Positions 1 to 9,314 of a DNA stretch of 58,254 nucleotides are shown one piece after another. Origin of the DNA: DASTYK01 sp964430275 (GTDB lineage Bacteria; Gemmatimonadota; Gemmatimonadetes; Longimicrobiales; RSA9); assembly GCA_964430275.1 (NCBI GenBank), contig CAYSGF010000215.1:1-58254 (forward strand), in the 5' to 3' direction. The notes beneath the pieces were generated by a model, which made no database searches, was not told the origin of the DNA, and saw nothing but the letters and a program-made list of their open reading frames with translations. The position numbers and the translations under genes are program-made. How positions within the stretch are numbered: the stretch's first letter is position 1; every line of letters begins with the position of its first letter.

Positions 1-1
1 C

Positions 2-562
2 CTCGCGGTACCGGACGGGGACGCGATCGTGCCTGTGCTGAACGATTACATCAGCCGCTTCCAGCGCGCGGATCTGCCGATTTTCGCATCCCGCGACTGG
101 CATCCGCCGGACACGAGGCATTTCCAGGCTGGCGGCGGGCCCTGGCCGCCTCACTGCGTGCAGGATACGCCGGGCGCTGCGTTCCATCCCGAGCTCCGCC
201 TGCCGGCATCCGCGACCGTCGTGACGAAGGGGACGGACCCGGTGGACGACGGGTATTCCGCCTTCGAAGCGGCGGATCCGTCCGATCGCCTGCTGCCGGC
301 GCGGCTGCGCTCCGCCGGCATCGAGCGGCTGTACGTGGGCGGCCTCGCAACAGACTACTGCGTGCGTGCATCGGTGCTGGATGCGCGCCGGCACGGCCTC
401 GATACCGTCGTCCTGCTGGATGCGGTGCGCGGGATCGACGTCCAGGAAGGCGATGTCGCCCGCGCTCTCGACGAGATGCTGCGTGCGGGCGCACGTACCG
501 CTACGCTCGCGACCGTGGACGAAGAGCTGGCCGGCGCGGCTGCCGTGGAGACGCGCGGATGA
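2..562 (+). CDS. pncA: Nicotinamidase / isochorismatase-family hydrolase (5' partial)
   Basis: Hydrolyses nicotinamide to nicotinate in NAD salvage (cytoplasmic). The reading frame is open from the first base of the window, so the N-terminus, including the usual catalytic Asp, lies outside. Visible family signatures are DWHPPDTRHF (metal-binding Asp and His), WPPHCVQDTPGAAFHP, the catalytic Lys in VTKGTD, and the nucleophile Cys in GLATDYCVRAS. The fragment is 186 codons, so only about 10-20 residues should be missing. Its TGA overlaps the ATG of ispG (ATGA), implying translational coupling. Seen: motifs and truncation. Inferred: nicotinamidase rather than another isochorismatase-fold amidase, because the DWH and PxHCVQ blocks are typical of PncA. 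Confidence 0.9.
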   Translation, partial: LAVPDGDAIVPVLNDYISRFQRADLPIFASRDWHPPDTRHFQAGGGPWPPHCVQDTPGAAFHPELRLPASATVVTKGTDPVDDGYSAFEAADPSDRLLPARLRSAGIERLYVGGLATDYCVRASVLDARRHGLDTVVLLDAVRGIDVQEGDVARALDEMLRAGARTATLATVDEELAGAAAVETRG

Positions 563-1848
563 GTGGCACACCGCGGCGTCGCACCGTTTCCGTCGATGTC
601 GGCGGTGTTCCGGTCGGCAGCAGCCATCCGATCGCCGTCCAGTCCATGACGAACACGGACACCGCCGACGTGCAGGGGACCGCCGAGCAGATCGCCTCGC
701 TCGCGGCCGCCGGCAGCGAGCTCGTGCGCATCACCGTGAACAACGAGGAAGCCGCTGCAGCGGTCCCTGCAATCGTCGCGCTGCTGCATCGCTGGCATGC
801 CGCGGTACCGATCGTCGGAGACTTCCATTACAACGGTCACCTGCTGCTGCGGAAGTATCCCGACGCGGCGCGGGCACTCGCGAAGTATCGCATCAATCCA
901 GGGAACGTCGGGGCGAAGCGGCGCGACGAGAACTTCCGCACGATCGTCGAATGCGCCGTCGAATACGGCAAACCGGTGCGCATCGGCGTGAACTGGGGCT
1001 CGCTCGACCAGCAGCTGCTCACCGAGCTGATGGACGAGAACGCGGTGAGTGCCGAGCCGAAGGACGCGAAGGCAGTGATGATCGATGCCATGCTGGAGAG
1101 TGCGCTGCGCTCGGCGCGTCTCGCGGAGGAGGTCGGGCTCGGCCACGATCGCATCCTGCTCTCGGCGAAAGTCAGCGGCGTCCAGGACCTGATTGCCGTC
1201 TACCGCCTCCTCGCCCGGCGCTGTGACTACCCGCTCCACCTCGGCCTCACGGAGGCCGGCATGGGCGCCAAGGGCATCGTCGCGTCCACCGCGGGTCTCG
1301 CCGTCCTCCTGCAGGAAGGCATCGGCGACACGATCCGCGTTTCTCTGACTCCGAAACCCGGTGGCGAGCGGACCGAGGAGGTGCTCGTCGCGCAGCAGAT
1401 CCTGCAGTCCCTCGAGCTGCGCAGCTTCACACCGCAGGTCACCTCGTGTCCGGGCTGCGGTCGCACCACGTCCACGTTCTTCCAGCATATGGCCGAAGAC
1501 ATCCAGGCGTATGTGCGCGAGAAGATGCCGGAGTGGCGCGGCCGCTACCCGGGCGTGGAGGAGCTGCGCCTGGCGGTCATGGGATGCGTCGTGAACGGAC
1601 CCGGCGAGTCGAAGCATGCCGACATCGGCATCTCGCTGCCCGGCACATTCGAGGAGCCGAAAGCGCCCGTATACGTGGACGGTCGGCTCTTCACGACGCT
1701 GAAAGGCGATCGCCTGGTCGAGGAGTTCCTGCGGATTCTGGATGACTACGTCGAGCGCCGGTACGGTGGCGACGGTGCTGCGAGCGCCACGTCAGCCGAA
1801 CCCGCGCTCACCGTGAGGGGCGCCGATCCTCGCGCACATGAAGCGTAG
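559..1848 (+). CDS. ispG: 4-hydroxy-3-methylbut-2-enyl diphosphate synthase (flavodoxin)
   Basis: Penultimate enzyme of the MEP isoprenoid pathway, a cytoplasmic [4Fe-4S] enzyme converting MEcPP to HMBPP. The 429-residue protein has the N-terminal TIM barrel (VGSSHPIAVQSMTNTDTAD near residue 15) and the C-terminal Fe-S domain. Cluster ligands are Cys297 and Cys300 (SCPGC), Cys343 (MGCVVNGPGE) and Glu350. Length fits the short bacterial type without the plant-like central insert. The ATG start overlaps the upstream TGA. A 20-30 residue low-conservation tail follows the Fe-S domain. Clear assignment. Confidence 0.97.
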   Translation: MSGTPRRRTVSVDVGGVPVGSSHPIAVQSMTNTDTADVQGTAEQIASLAAAGSELVRITVNNEEAAAAVPAIVALLHRWHAAVPIVGDFHYNGHLLLRKYPDAARALAKYRINPGNVGAKRRDENFRTIVECAVEYGKPVRIGVNWGSLDQQLLTELMDENAVSAEPKDAKAVMIDAMLESALRSARLAEEVGLGHDRILLSAKVSGVQDLIAVYRLLARRCDYPLHLGLTEAGMGAKGIVASTAGLAVLLQEGIGDTIRVSLTPKPGGERTEEVLVAQQILQSLELRSFTPQVTSCPGCGRTTSTFFQHMAEDIQAYVREKMPEWRGRYPGVEELRLAVMGCVVNGPGESKHADIGISLPGTFEEPKAPVYVDGRLFTTLKGDRLVEEFLRILDDYVERRYGGDGAASATSAEPALTVRGADPRAHEA

Positions 1849-1882
1849 AGCTCCGCGACCTTCAGCCATTGTCCGCGTCTCG

Positions 1883-1937
1883 ACAGCGGGCCAAGGCCGC
1901 TGTTCCGCGTTCTCGACAGCAGGCCGAAGGCCGCTGT
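1883..1937. terminator. Tandem hairpins between convergent genes
   Basis: Two near-identical hairpins sit between ispG and the convergent gene. The first pairs ACAGCGGGCC (1883-1892) with GGCCGCTGT (1895-1903), with one bulged G. The second pairs ACAGCAGGCC (1916-1925) with GGCCGCTGT (1929-1937), with one mismatch. The stems read the same on both strands, so they could terminate both transcripts. No U-tract is present, as is common in high-GC genomes. The second hairpin runs into the stop codon of the minus-strand gene. Confidence 0.6.
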
Positions 1938-3046
1938 CACTGGTACTGGATGTAGATCGGCGCGGGTGACAGCTCCAGGACTTCGGCCGGCGTCATGAGC
2001 CGACTGCCCTCGCGCCGGTCGTTCTTGTAGAACAGCTTGAACCCCTTGTACACCTCATCGACGGGCGCCACGAAGCTGCGGTAGCTGGCGCGCTTCAATG
2101 TGGGTGCGCCCCAGCCGTCCATGTTCAGTACGACCTGCACCCGCGGGTCCTGCTCGATGTTGTCCGCGTTCGTCACCATGTCCTGCGTGAAGCGGTGCAC
2201 GATCAGGATCTTCGGCGGCAGGTCGTGCTCATCGACCAGCCGCGCCAGCTGCCCGATCGCGTAGTTGATCGTGCTCGCATCCATGGAACCGATGCGCCGC
2301 CCCGGAACTCCCGTCGGACCCATGTTCCATTCCGGGTCCAGGGCGAGATGCACGGTCGGACTTTCCAGGTACGGCAGCAGCCGCGGCAGCTCCTCCTGCA
2401 CCGTGCTGCGCGACGGCTGAATGTCCAGGAACACGAGTGCGTTCGCTTCCTCCGCCATCGCGATGACCCGCTCGATCACGCTCGACGGCATCCGTACCCG
2501 ATACTTGCCATCGCGTCCGGAATCGCCGGCGGCCATCACTGCAATCATGTGAAGTGCCGGAACGACGGGTGTCCCGGGGTCCGCCTCGCGCCAGGCACGA
2601 ACCTCCTGCTGCAGTCGCGCCAGCAGCTGGTCGCGCGGCAGCTCGCCCAGGATCCCCATCCGCTCGGATTGCGGGTTGCCATAGAACGCGACGATCCGTC
2701 GCGCCGGAAGCACGGCGCCCTCGAGCAGCGCGGCGGCTTCGCGTTCCGCTTCCACGCGCGCGATCGAATCCGCACGCGCGCGCGCCTCCGCCTCGGCCCG
2801 TTCCCGCGCCTCCGCTTCGCGACGTCGCGCCTCCTCGCGCGCCTCCTCCCGGGCCCGCTCCTCCGCGCGCGCGCGCGCTTCGGCTTCCGCACGCGCAATC
2901 GAATCCGCCCGCTCCTCGGCCGTCCGCTCCGCCGGCTCGCGCGGCTCGGGTGCCGTCGGCGGCTCCCCCCTGGCCGCGCACGCCCCGCCCATCAGGATCG
3001 CAACAATCAGCAGAATCGATCTCGAGATTCCACGCCCGGTCTTCAT
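1937..3046 (-). CDS. Secreted, probably lipid-anchored protein with coiled-coil stalk and TIM-barrel-like domain
   Basis: Function unknown; 369 residues. The start is placed at the MKTGRG methionine because it begins a signal peptide (SILLIVAILMGGAC); upstream in-frame sequence is not protein-like. The Cys in GGAC could be lipidated, though the lipobox is weak. Residues about 30-100 are almost purely Ala/Arg/Glu with recurring ADSIARAEAEARAR-type units, predicting a long charged helix or stalk. The rest alternates hydrophobic strands with conserved-looking blocks (FYGNP near the domain start, VFLDIQPSRS, LALDPEW, ILIVHRF, VVLNMDGWG), resembling a secreted glycosidase-like TIM barrel. Last gene of a minus-strand group of three envelope genes, 136 bp after the barrel gene. 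The fold assignment is inference. Confidence 0.65.
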   Translation of the reverse strand: MKTGRGISRSILLIVAILMGGACAARGEPPTAPEPREPAERTAEERADSIARAEAEARARAEERAREEAREEARRREAEARERAEAEARARADSIARVEAEREAAALLEGAVLPARRIVAFYGNPQSERMGILGELPRDQLLARLQQEVRAWREADPGTPVVPALHMIAVMAAGDSGRDGKYRVRMPSSVIERVIAMAEEANALVFLDIQPSRSTVQEELPRLLPYLESPTVHLALDPEWNMGPTGVPGRRIGSMDASTINYAIGQLARLVDEHDLPPKILIVHRFTQDMVTNADNIEQDPRVQVVLNMDGWGAPTLKRASYRSFVAPVDEVYKGFKLFYKNDRREGSRLMTPAEVLELSPAPIYIQYQ

Positions 3047-3182
3047 GTGCATCCCGCTCCCTGGCCACCAGTCATACGTCGCCCCCACACCCCCGCCCGT
3101 GCTCGCCCCACAAAACGTACAGGCGGGCCACCCCGTCGGCGCCCCGCCTGCATCGCGGTCCATCTCGCGCTCCGAACTCCGC

Positions 3183-4478
3183 CTACGGCAACCCCGTAGC
3201 AAAGATCGTCCCCATGAACATCGTCTCGCCACCGAAATGGTCGGTTTCCCGCTGCAACGCACTGAAGGACAGGTTCCATCCACCGAGATTGACCCCGATC
3301 CCGCCACCGACCTGGAAGCCGCTGTTGTCCTCACCGACACTGACGGCGGCGGCGCCGGCACGCAGGGGCAGCCACGCCACTGGCCGGTACTCGACGCCAG
3401 CGCCCAGATGGCCGGTCGGGCCGGCCAGGATGCCATCCTCGCTGCCGCGCCGCAGGTCTGCGGTTACGAGCAGGTTCTCCTTTGCCTGGTACGATGCGCC
3501 GATCCCGAAGGACGTTCCGAAGCCGAGGTCCTCCGCGCGCTGCTGCACGGAGTCGGGCGCATTCGCGAGCGGCTGCTCTTCGGTATCACCCACGAACTCG
3601 GCATCGCGGGCCAGCAGTGAGAGCGGCCGGTAGCGGAGCTTGTCCACGTCCCACTCGAACGTGTTCGTCACGTTCTGCACGGCGGCGCCGAACGTCCATG
3701 CGCCCAGCTCCAGCGCAACGCCGACGTCGAGCCCGACGCCCGTGCCGTTGTTCAGCGTGAAGCTGTCCGGATCGATGACCGTGTTCACCATTGGGAAGGC
3801 GAGGTCGAAGCCGTCGATGTCCGCCGAGCCCTGCGAGTCGTCACCGCTCACGAGGATGTGTCCGATCGTGTACTTCCCGGTCAGTCCGATGAGCAGGCGA
3901 GCATCCGGCGCCACCTGGAACGGGTGAGCGTACCCGAACGCGAGCGTCGTGTAGCCGGCGAGATCGAGGGTCGAGCCGGCGAAATCGAGCGTCGCAGGGT
4001 CGCCATTGCCATCGACATTGCCGAACAGGACGAGCTGCAGCACGTCGCGCGAAAGATCCGCGACCGTGCGCAGGCTCGAGGTCGCCTGGAAGCCGAACCG
4101 GCCGATCTGCGCGGCGCCCCACGTGAGGTCGGCGTTGATGGTGCCACGCTCCCCACCGCCGGCCGGCACGCGGGCGAGCCACTCCTGCTTCACGGCATCG
4201 GGCACCAGCGTATCGGAGTAATCCGCAATGTCATCGAGACCGATCGGGCCGATCCCCACGCCGCTCAGCCCCGTGAGCAAGGTCATCGATGCTGCGGAGT
4301 TGCCGGAAGCCGCCAGCAGCGCCGGATTCCAGGCGACCGCGCCGTATCCGCGCGCGGCGGCCGTGAAGTTGTGGCCCATGCCGAGCGCCGCAGTCGAGCC
4401 GTTGGGCAGCTGCGCGGAGGCCGGCAGTGCCAGGGCGAGTGCGCCGAGTCCGAGGAGAATGCTGCGCTTCATCATCAT
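3183..4478 (-). CDS. Outer-membrane beta-barrel-like protein (PorV/DUF5723-like)
   Basis: 431 residues with a clear Sec signal peptide (KRSILLGLGALALALPASAQ). The mature part is rich in alternating aromatic/Gly strands, starts with GSTAALGMGHNFTAAARGYGAVAWNP and ends in repeated Gly-rich strands and a short terminal strand. This is the pattern of PorV/UPF0164/TraF-type outer-membrane barrels, where the AARGxGAVAWNPA block is typical. Three consecutive ATGs at the start make the exact first residue uncertain. It begins one base after the upstream lipoprotein stop, so the two are probably co-translated. The specific cargo or partner is unknown. Confidence 0.7.
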   Translation of the reverse strand: MMMKRSILLGLGALALALPASAQLPNGSTAALGMGHNFTAAARGYGAVAWNPALLAASGNSAASMTLLTGLSGVGIGPIGLDDIADYSDTLVPDAVKQEWLARVPAGGGERGTINADLTWGAAQIGRFGFQATSSLRTVADLSRDVLQLVLFGNVDGNGDPATLDFAGSTLDLAGYTTLAFGYAHPFQVAPDARLLIGLTGKYTIGHILVSGDDSQGSADIDGFDLAFPMVNTVIDPDSFTLNNGTGVGLDVGVALELGAWTFGAAVQNVTNTFEWDVDKLRYRPLSLLARDAEFVGDTEEQPLANAPDSVQQRAEDLGFGTSFGIGASYQAKENLLVTADLRRGSEDGILAGPTGHLGAGVEYRPVAWLPLRAGAAAVSVGEDNSGFQVGGGIGVNLGGWNLSFSALQRETDHFGGETMFMGTIFATGLP

Positions 4479-4479
4479 C

Positions 4480-5028
4480 TCAGCCTTCCCCGCCGATTTC
4501 GAACGTGATCCGGACGAGCGTCTCGAGCAGAACGAGCCGCGTGGGCACCTGCGCCGGACCGAGCGCCCCGGTAACCGTTATGGTTACCTCGCCGCCGAGA
4601 AACGTGCGCATGTCCTCGCCACTCACCACGATGACCTGCGGTGTGCCTGCTGTCGTCACGCTGATCGGTTGCGATACCGCAGTACCGCTCTCCGCATCCA
4701 GGATCGTCACCTGCAGTGTGCCTGTGCCGTTCTCCGGGTTCGAAGGCGTGAACTGGATCTCGCCGCCGCGCGCCCGCTGGCGCAGATCCTCGTCTACATC
4801 ACCGAGATCGATCGAGACCGGCATTGCCGGCACGGGGACATCGAGGACCGGCACCTGGATGTCGGGGCCGGGCACCGCCATCGTGTTCTCGAAGCGCGGC
4901 AGCGCCGTCGGAATGTCGCACGCCGCGCTGACGACCAGCGCCAGCAGCCACAGCATCGGGCGCCTCGATTGCAGCGCGTGCTGCGCCGCCGTGCGCGGAC
5001 CGCACGTCCTGTTTGCGTACTTCCTCAT
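4480..5028 (-). CDS. Putative lipoprotein of unknown function
   Basis: 182 residues. A basic N-region is followed by LWLLALVVSAAC, a good lipobox, so the mature protein would start at Cys37. The mature part is small, Pro/Val/Thr-rich and beta-like, with no motif I recognise. The first ATG (5028) is kept because the internal Met before LWLLALV would leave no positive charge ahead of the hydrophobic core. First gene of the minus-strand unit; the outer-membrane barrel follows immediately, so it may be an accessory of that barrel (inference). Confidence 0.7.
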   Translation of the reverse strand: MRKYANRTCGPRTAAQHALQSRRPMLWLLALVVSAACDIPTALPRFENTMAVPGPDIQVPVLDVPVPAMPVSIDLGDVDEDLRQRARGGEIQFTPSNPENGTGTLQVTILDAESGTAVSQPISVTTAGTPQVIVVSGEDMRTFLGGEVTITVTGALGPAQVPTRLVLLETLVRITFEIGGEG

Positions 5029-5382
5029 CGCCTGTTCCGGTTGATGAGATGGATGACCAGCAGTCTTGATGTCGGGGAGGCCACAAACCTAACGGCACTC
5101 GCCGGCCGCAGGTAGTCTCGCCGGCGGTTTCTGAATGGACTGTAACGCCGCCGCGCGTCGCGATCTTCGGAACGCATGATCCCAGGTATGCGCACCGGAC
5201 CGCGGACAGCCGTTCCGCGTTTGTCCGGAACCCATTGTGGGACAACCGGTTACGGTGGTACCCCGGGGTGGCATGGCACTTCCCCCTGCTATGACGCGGC
5301 GCGGGGCGCTGCAACCGCCGGACAGGAGCGTGCGTACAGGCAGCGTCGCCGACCGACTGGCAATCCGAACAAGGAGCAGGAC
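5029..5382. other. Divergent intergenic region between lipoprotein and TolC genes
   Basis: 354 bp without a gene; it should hold promoters for the minus-strand envelope unit and the plus-strand exporter. I see an inverted repeat TTGTCC (5220-5225) / GGACAA (5239-5244), a possible operator, and GGTACC/CCCGGGG-type palindromic sequence just after it. No convincing -35/-10 pair was found. Confidence 0.4.
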
Positions 5383-6888
5383 ATGAGTTACGCGTTTCCC
5401 CTGCGACGCGGACACGGCGCTGTCGTTGCCGCGCTGCTGATCGTGCTCGCGGGCGACGCGACGGCGCAGCAGGCGCCGGCGACGCTGACGCTCGAAGAGG
5501 CGGTCCAGCTCGCTCGCCGCCACAACCCGACGTACCTGATGACGGCGAACGACGAAGGGGATGCGGCGTGGGAGCAGCGTGAAGCATTCGCTGCGTTCCT
5601 GCCGTCGCTGTCGCTGAACGGCACGGCGCAGTACGTGGCCGAGGGCACGCCGAACCTGGGCTTTCTGACGAGCGCCGACTTCGGCGTGGACCGGATCCCT
5701 TCGTCGTACTACTCGAGCTACGGCCTTACCGCGGCGATCCAGCTGAGCGGTGCGATGCTGTTCGACGCGGCGCGCGCACGCGCGAACCGGCGAGCGGCGG
5801 AGGCGCAGGTCGATGCTGCCAGCTACACCCTCGCGACGGATGTGACCCAGCAGTACCTGGCGGCATTGCGCGCCCAGGAAGCAGTCGTGCTGGCGCGCGA
5901 GAACTTCGAGTCCGCGCAGCAGAGCTACGAACTCGCGCGCGGGCAGTTCGATGCCGGCGCAGCGCCCCGGCTCGATGTGGCGAACGCGGAGGTTACGCGG
6001 GGGCGTGCAGAGGTCGCGCTGCTCCAGGCGCAGGAGGCGGCCGAGACGGAGATGCTGCGGCTGGTGCAGCAGATCGGCGTGGAGTCGGTCGGTCCGATCG
6101 AGCTCGCGAGCGAGTTCACGATCTTCGAGCCGACCTGGTCGCTCGAAGAGCTGACGGAGCGCTCGTTGGCGGCGCATCCAGGCCTGCGCGCTGCGCGCGC
6201 AGCGGAGCGGGCGGGTACGGCTGCCGCGCGCGCCGCGACGATGCAATACCTGCCGACGCTGCGGCTGTCCGCCGGTCTGAGCGGCTACAGCCGCGAGAGT
6301 GGCGACGGGCTCGCAATGGTCGCCGATGCGCGCGACGCCTTCGAGAATCGCTACAACAACTGTGTGTACGGGAACCGCATTGGTGCCCTGCTCGGCGACG
6401 CGCCGCAGGACTGCTCCGGTTTCGTGTTCACGGATTCCGATGCGGACCGGCTGCTGGCGGCGAACGACGTGTTTCCGTTCGACTTCACGAGCAATCCGGC
6501 GAACGTGACGCTGTCGCTCAGTTTCCCCATTTTCAACGGGTTCACCCGCGAGCGGCAGATGCAGCAGGCCCGGAGTGCCGCCGCCGATGCGCGTCATTTG
6601 CGTCGTGCCGAGGAGCTGAGCCGGCGCACCGAGGTGTCGGAGGCGTACGTCGCCCTCGTGACTGCCTACCGCACAGTCGCGATCGAGGAGCGCAACGTGG
6701 CCGCAGCCGAGGAGCAGCTCGAGCTCGCCCGCGAGCGCTACCGCCTGGGTGCAGGTGATATCGTGGAGCTCGCGCAGGCCCAGGCGACGAAGGCCCTGGC
6801 GGACAGCGATCACCTGAACGCGGTGTACACGTTCCACGAGAACTTCGCCGCTCTGGAAGCCGCCGTGGGCGGACCCCTGCGGCCCTAG
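5383..6888 (+). CDS. TolC-family outer-membrane efflux protein
   Basis: 501 residues. Forms the trimeric outer-membrane channel of a tripartite exporter. The start is set at ATG 5383: AAGGAG (5371-5376) lies 6 bp upstream and a signal peptide ending DATAQQ follows. Two OEP repeats are visible, each starting with LTLEEAVQLARRHNP-like or ELTERSLAAHPGLRAAR-like helices and containing long alpha-helical, Ala/Gln/Glu-rich stretches. A region with two Cys (residues about 325-345, NNCVYGNRI and QDCSGFVF) interrupts the central part and may form a disulphide in an extracellular loop. Followed by the adaptor, ATPase and permease genes, completing a MacAB-TolC-like machine. Confidence 0.93.
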   Translation: MSYAFPLRRGHGAVVAALLIVLAGDATAQQAPATLTLEEAVQLARRHNPTYLMTANDEGDAAWEQREAFAAFLPSLSLNGTAQYVAEGTPNLGFLTSADFGVDRIPSSYYSSYGLTAAIQLSGAMLFDAARARANRRAAEAQVDAASYTLATDVTQQYLAALRAQEAVVLARENFESAQQSYELARGQFDAGAAPRLDVANAEVTRGRAEVALLQAQEAAETEMLRLVQQIGVESVGPIELASEFTIFEPTWSLEELTERSLAAHPGLRAARAAERAGTAAARAATMQYLPTLRLSAGLSGYSRESGDGLAMVADARDAFENRYNNCVYGNRIGALLGDAPQDCSGFVFTDSDADRLLAANDVFPFDFTSNPANVTLSLSFPIFNGFTRERQMQQARSAAADARHLRRAEELSRRTEVSEAYVALVTAYRTVAIEERNVAAAEEQLELARERYRLGAGDIVELAQAQATKALADSDHLNAVYTFHENFAALEAAVGGPLRP

Positions 6889-6912
6889 GCGTGGCGGAGT
6901 CTGTCCGGTCCC

Positions 6913-6949
6913 GGGACCGTGCCATCCCGCGGCCGGGACCGACGGTCCC
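6913..6949 (+). terminator. Hairpin after the TolC gene
   Basis: GGGACCGT (6913-6920) pairs perfectly with ACGGTCCC (6942-6949) around a 21-base GC-rich loop. It lies 24 bp after the TolC stop. No U-tract. It may terminate or attenuate transcription between tolC and the adaptor gene, which has its own possible promoter just downstream. Confidence 0.4.
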
Positions 6950-6973
6950 TGAAGACGCGGAATGTGGACCGGA

Positions 6974-7008
6974 AACCTTTTGTGCCAGAATAGTTGTGCA
7001 ACCTTTTG
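6974..7008 (+). promoter_or_regulatory. Direct repeats upstream of the adaptor gene
   Basis: AACCTTTTG occurs at 6974-6982 and again at 7000-7008, about 2.5 helical turns apart, with two TTGTGC blocks between and overlapping them. The stretch is conspicuously AT-rich for this genome. It could be a promoter/operator for the adaptor-ATPase-permease genes; no regulator gene lies nearby. Confidence 0.35.
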
Positions 7009-7068
7009 CCGATGGCACGGCTCTTACGTAATCAGCGATGAAGCAGGACTCATCGCGTCAGGAGCAAC

Positions 7069-8313
7069 ATGGACAAGCCTCGCTCGACAACCAGGAAGAA
7101 GCGTGGTCCTATCTATATCGCGGGCGGCGTCGTGCTCGCCGCACTCATCACGCTCGGCCTCTCGCGTCTCAAGCCGGCGCCGCCGAGCGTCGAGCGGGCG
7201 GCGATCTGGGTCGACACCGTGAAGCGCGGGCCGATGATCCGGCAGGTGCGGGGACCGGGCACGCTCGTGCCGGAGGACATTCGTCTCCTGCCCGCGATCA
7301 CGGCGGGCCGCGTGGATGAGATCTTTGCCCGCCCGGGCACGATGGTGCAGCCGGGCACGCCGCTCATACGGCTCAGCAACCCGGATGTACAGCTGCAGCT
7401 CCTGGAAGCGGAGCGGTCGCTGCGGGCCGCCGAGAGCGATCTCGTGAACCTGCGTGCGAACCTCGAGACGCAGATCCTGAATCAGCAGGCGGTCATTGCA
7501 CAGGTGCAGTCGCTCTACAACCAGGCCGATCGCGAGGCGCGGGTCGCCGACGAGATGGCCGAGAAGGGTCTGATCGCCGCAAATGAGGCGAGCGCGCGCA
7601 AGGACGCACTGCGCGAGAACGAGATCCGGCTGGACGTGGAGAAGCAGCGGCTGGCCGTCATGCGCGCTCAGCTCGACGAGCAGATCTCGGCGCAGGCCGC
7701 CCAGGTCGATCGGCTCAACAGCATCGTGCGCTTCCGCCAGCAGGAGCTGGAATCGATGAACGTCAGCTCGCCCAGCGTGGGCGTGCTGCAGCAGCTCGAT
7801 CTTGAGATCGGCCAGTGGGTAAACCCGGGCATTACGCTCGCCCGCGTCGTTCAGCCCGGCCGGCTCAAGGCGGAACTGCGCATCCCCGAGGTGCAGGCGA
7901 AGGACGTGACGATCGGCCAGGTCGCACACATCGATACGCGAAACGGAATCGTCGAGGGGCACGTAGTACGCATCGACCCGGCTTCACAGAACGGCTCCGT
8001 CGGGGTCGATGTGGCGCTGGAAGGGGAGCTGCCGCCGGGCGCACGGCCCGACCTGTCCGTCGACGGCACGATCGAGATCGAGCGACTGCCCGACGTCCTG
8101 TTCGTCGGCCGTCCCGCATTCGGCAACCCGGAGTCTTCGGTCGGCATGTTCAAGGTCACACCGGACTTCAAGTACGCGGATCGCGTCACCGTCCAGCTCG
8201 GCCGCAATTCGGTCAATACGATCGAGATTCGAGGCGGCCTGCAGGAAGGCGATGTCGTGATCCTGTCGGATATGTCGCAGTGGGACAGTCACCCGCGCGT
8301 TCGCATCAACTAG
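7069..8313 (+). CDS. HlyD/MacA-type periplasmic adaptor of ABC exporter
   Basis: 414 residues; membrane-fusion protein linking the inner-membrane ABC transporter to TolC. The N-terminus is basic (KPRSTTRKKR) followed by one TM segment (GPIYIAGGVVLAALITLGL). Then come a lipoyl/barrel-sandwich half (GRVDEIFARPGTMVQPGTPLIRL), a long coiled-coil hairpin (residues about 105-235), the second sandwich half and beta-barrel (LDLEIGQWVNPGITLARVV, RPDLSVDGTIEIERL). Start ATG 7069 has AGGAGC upstream. The next gene begins 51 bp downstream. Substrate cannot be read from the sequence. Confidence 0.92.
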   Translation: MDKPRSTTRKKRGPIYIAGGVVLAALITLGLSRLKPAPPSVERAAIWVDTVKRGPMIRQVRGPGTLVPEDIRLLPAITAGRVDEIFARPGTMVQPGTPLIRLSNPDVQLQLLEAERSLRAAESDLVNLRANLETQILNQQAVIAQVQSLYNQADREARVADEMAEKGLIAANEASARKDALRENEIRLDVEKQRLAVMRAQLDEQISAQAAQVDRLNSIVRFRQQELESMNVSSPSVGVLQQLDLEIGQWVNPGITLARVVQPGRLKAELRIPEVQAKDVTIGQVAHIDTRNGIVEGHVVRIDPASQNGSVGVDVALEGELPPGARPDLSVDGTIEIERLPDVLFVGRPAFGNPESSVGMFKVTPDFKYADRVTVQLGRNSVNTIEIRGGLQEGDVVILSDMSQWDSHPRVRIN

Positions 8314-8364
8314 TCGGACTCACTGAACGCCAGTCGCGCCAACGCAAGCGCAAGGAGAACCCCG

Positions 8365-9105
<741 letters not shown>

Positions 9106-9115
9106 CGGGTTGGAA

Positions 9116-9308
9116 TTGGTGAGTTCGTGAATTCGTGAATTGGTGAATTGGGGTCCGGGGCATTCCCGGGCCCCGTTGCCTATCCGCGTCCGAGTCCCGA
9201 TTCCGACGCCGTCTCGAGTCCGCGTCCCGACCCCGATCGGTCCATACTCCTGATGCGATTCCGATTTCGAATTCGAGTCCCGAGTCGAGTTCACCAATTC
9301 ACCAATTC
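9116..9308. repeat. TTSGTGAA octamer arms flanking a hairpin and a CGAGTCC-like degenerate array
   Basis: Between the ATPase and permease genes. Octamer units TTGGTGAG, TTCGTGAA, TTCGTGAA, TTGGTGAA fill 9116-9147. The 15 bases 9137-9151 are the exact reverse complement of 9294-9308, 6 bp before the permease ATG. The core carries the hairpin at 9150-9174 and then about 110 bp of degenerate CGAGTCC/CGATTCC hexamer-heptamer repeats. The same TTGGTGAA unit recurs at 39259-39274. Confidence 0.75.
9150..9174 (+). terminator. Strong hairpin after the ABC ATPase gene
   Basis: GGGGTCCGGG (9150-9159) pairs with CCCGGGCCCC (9165-9174) around GCATT; ten pairs including one T-G wobble. GC-rich, no clear U-tract. 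Could terminate or weaken transcription before the permease gene. Confidence 0.5.
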
Positions 9309-9314
9309 GAAACC

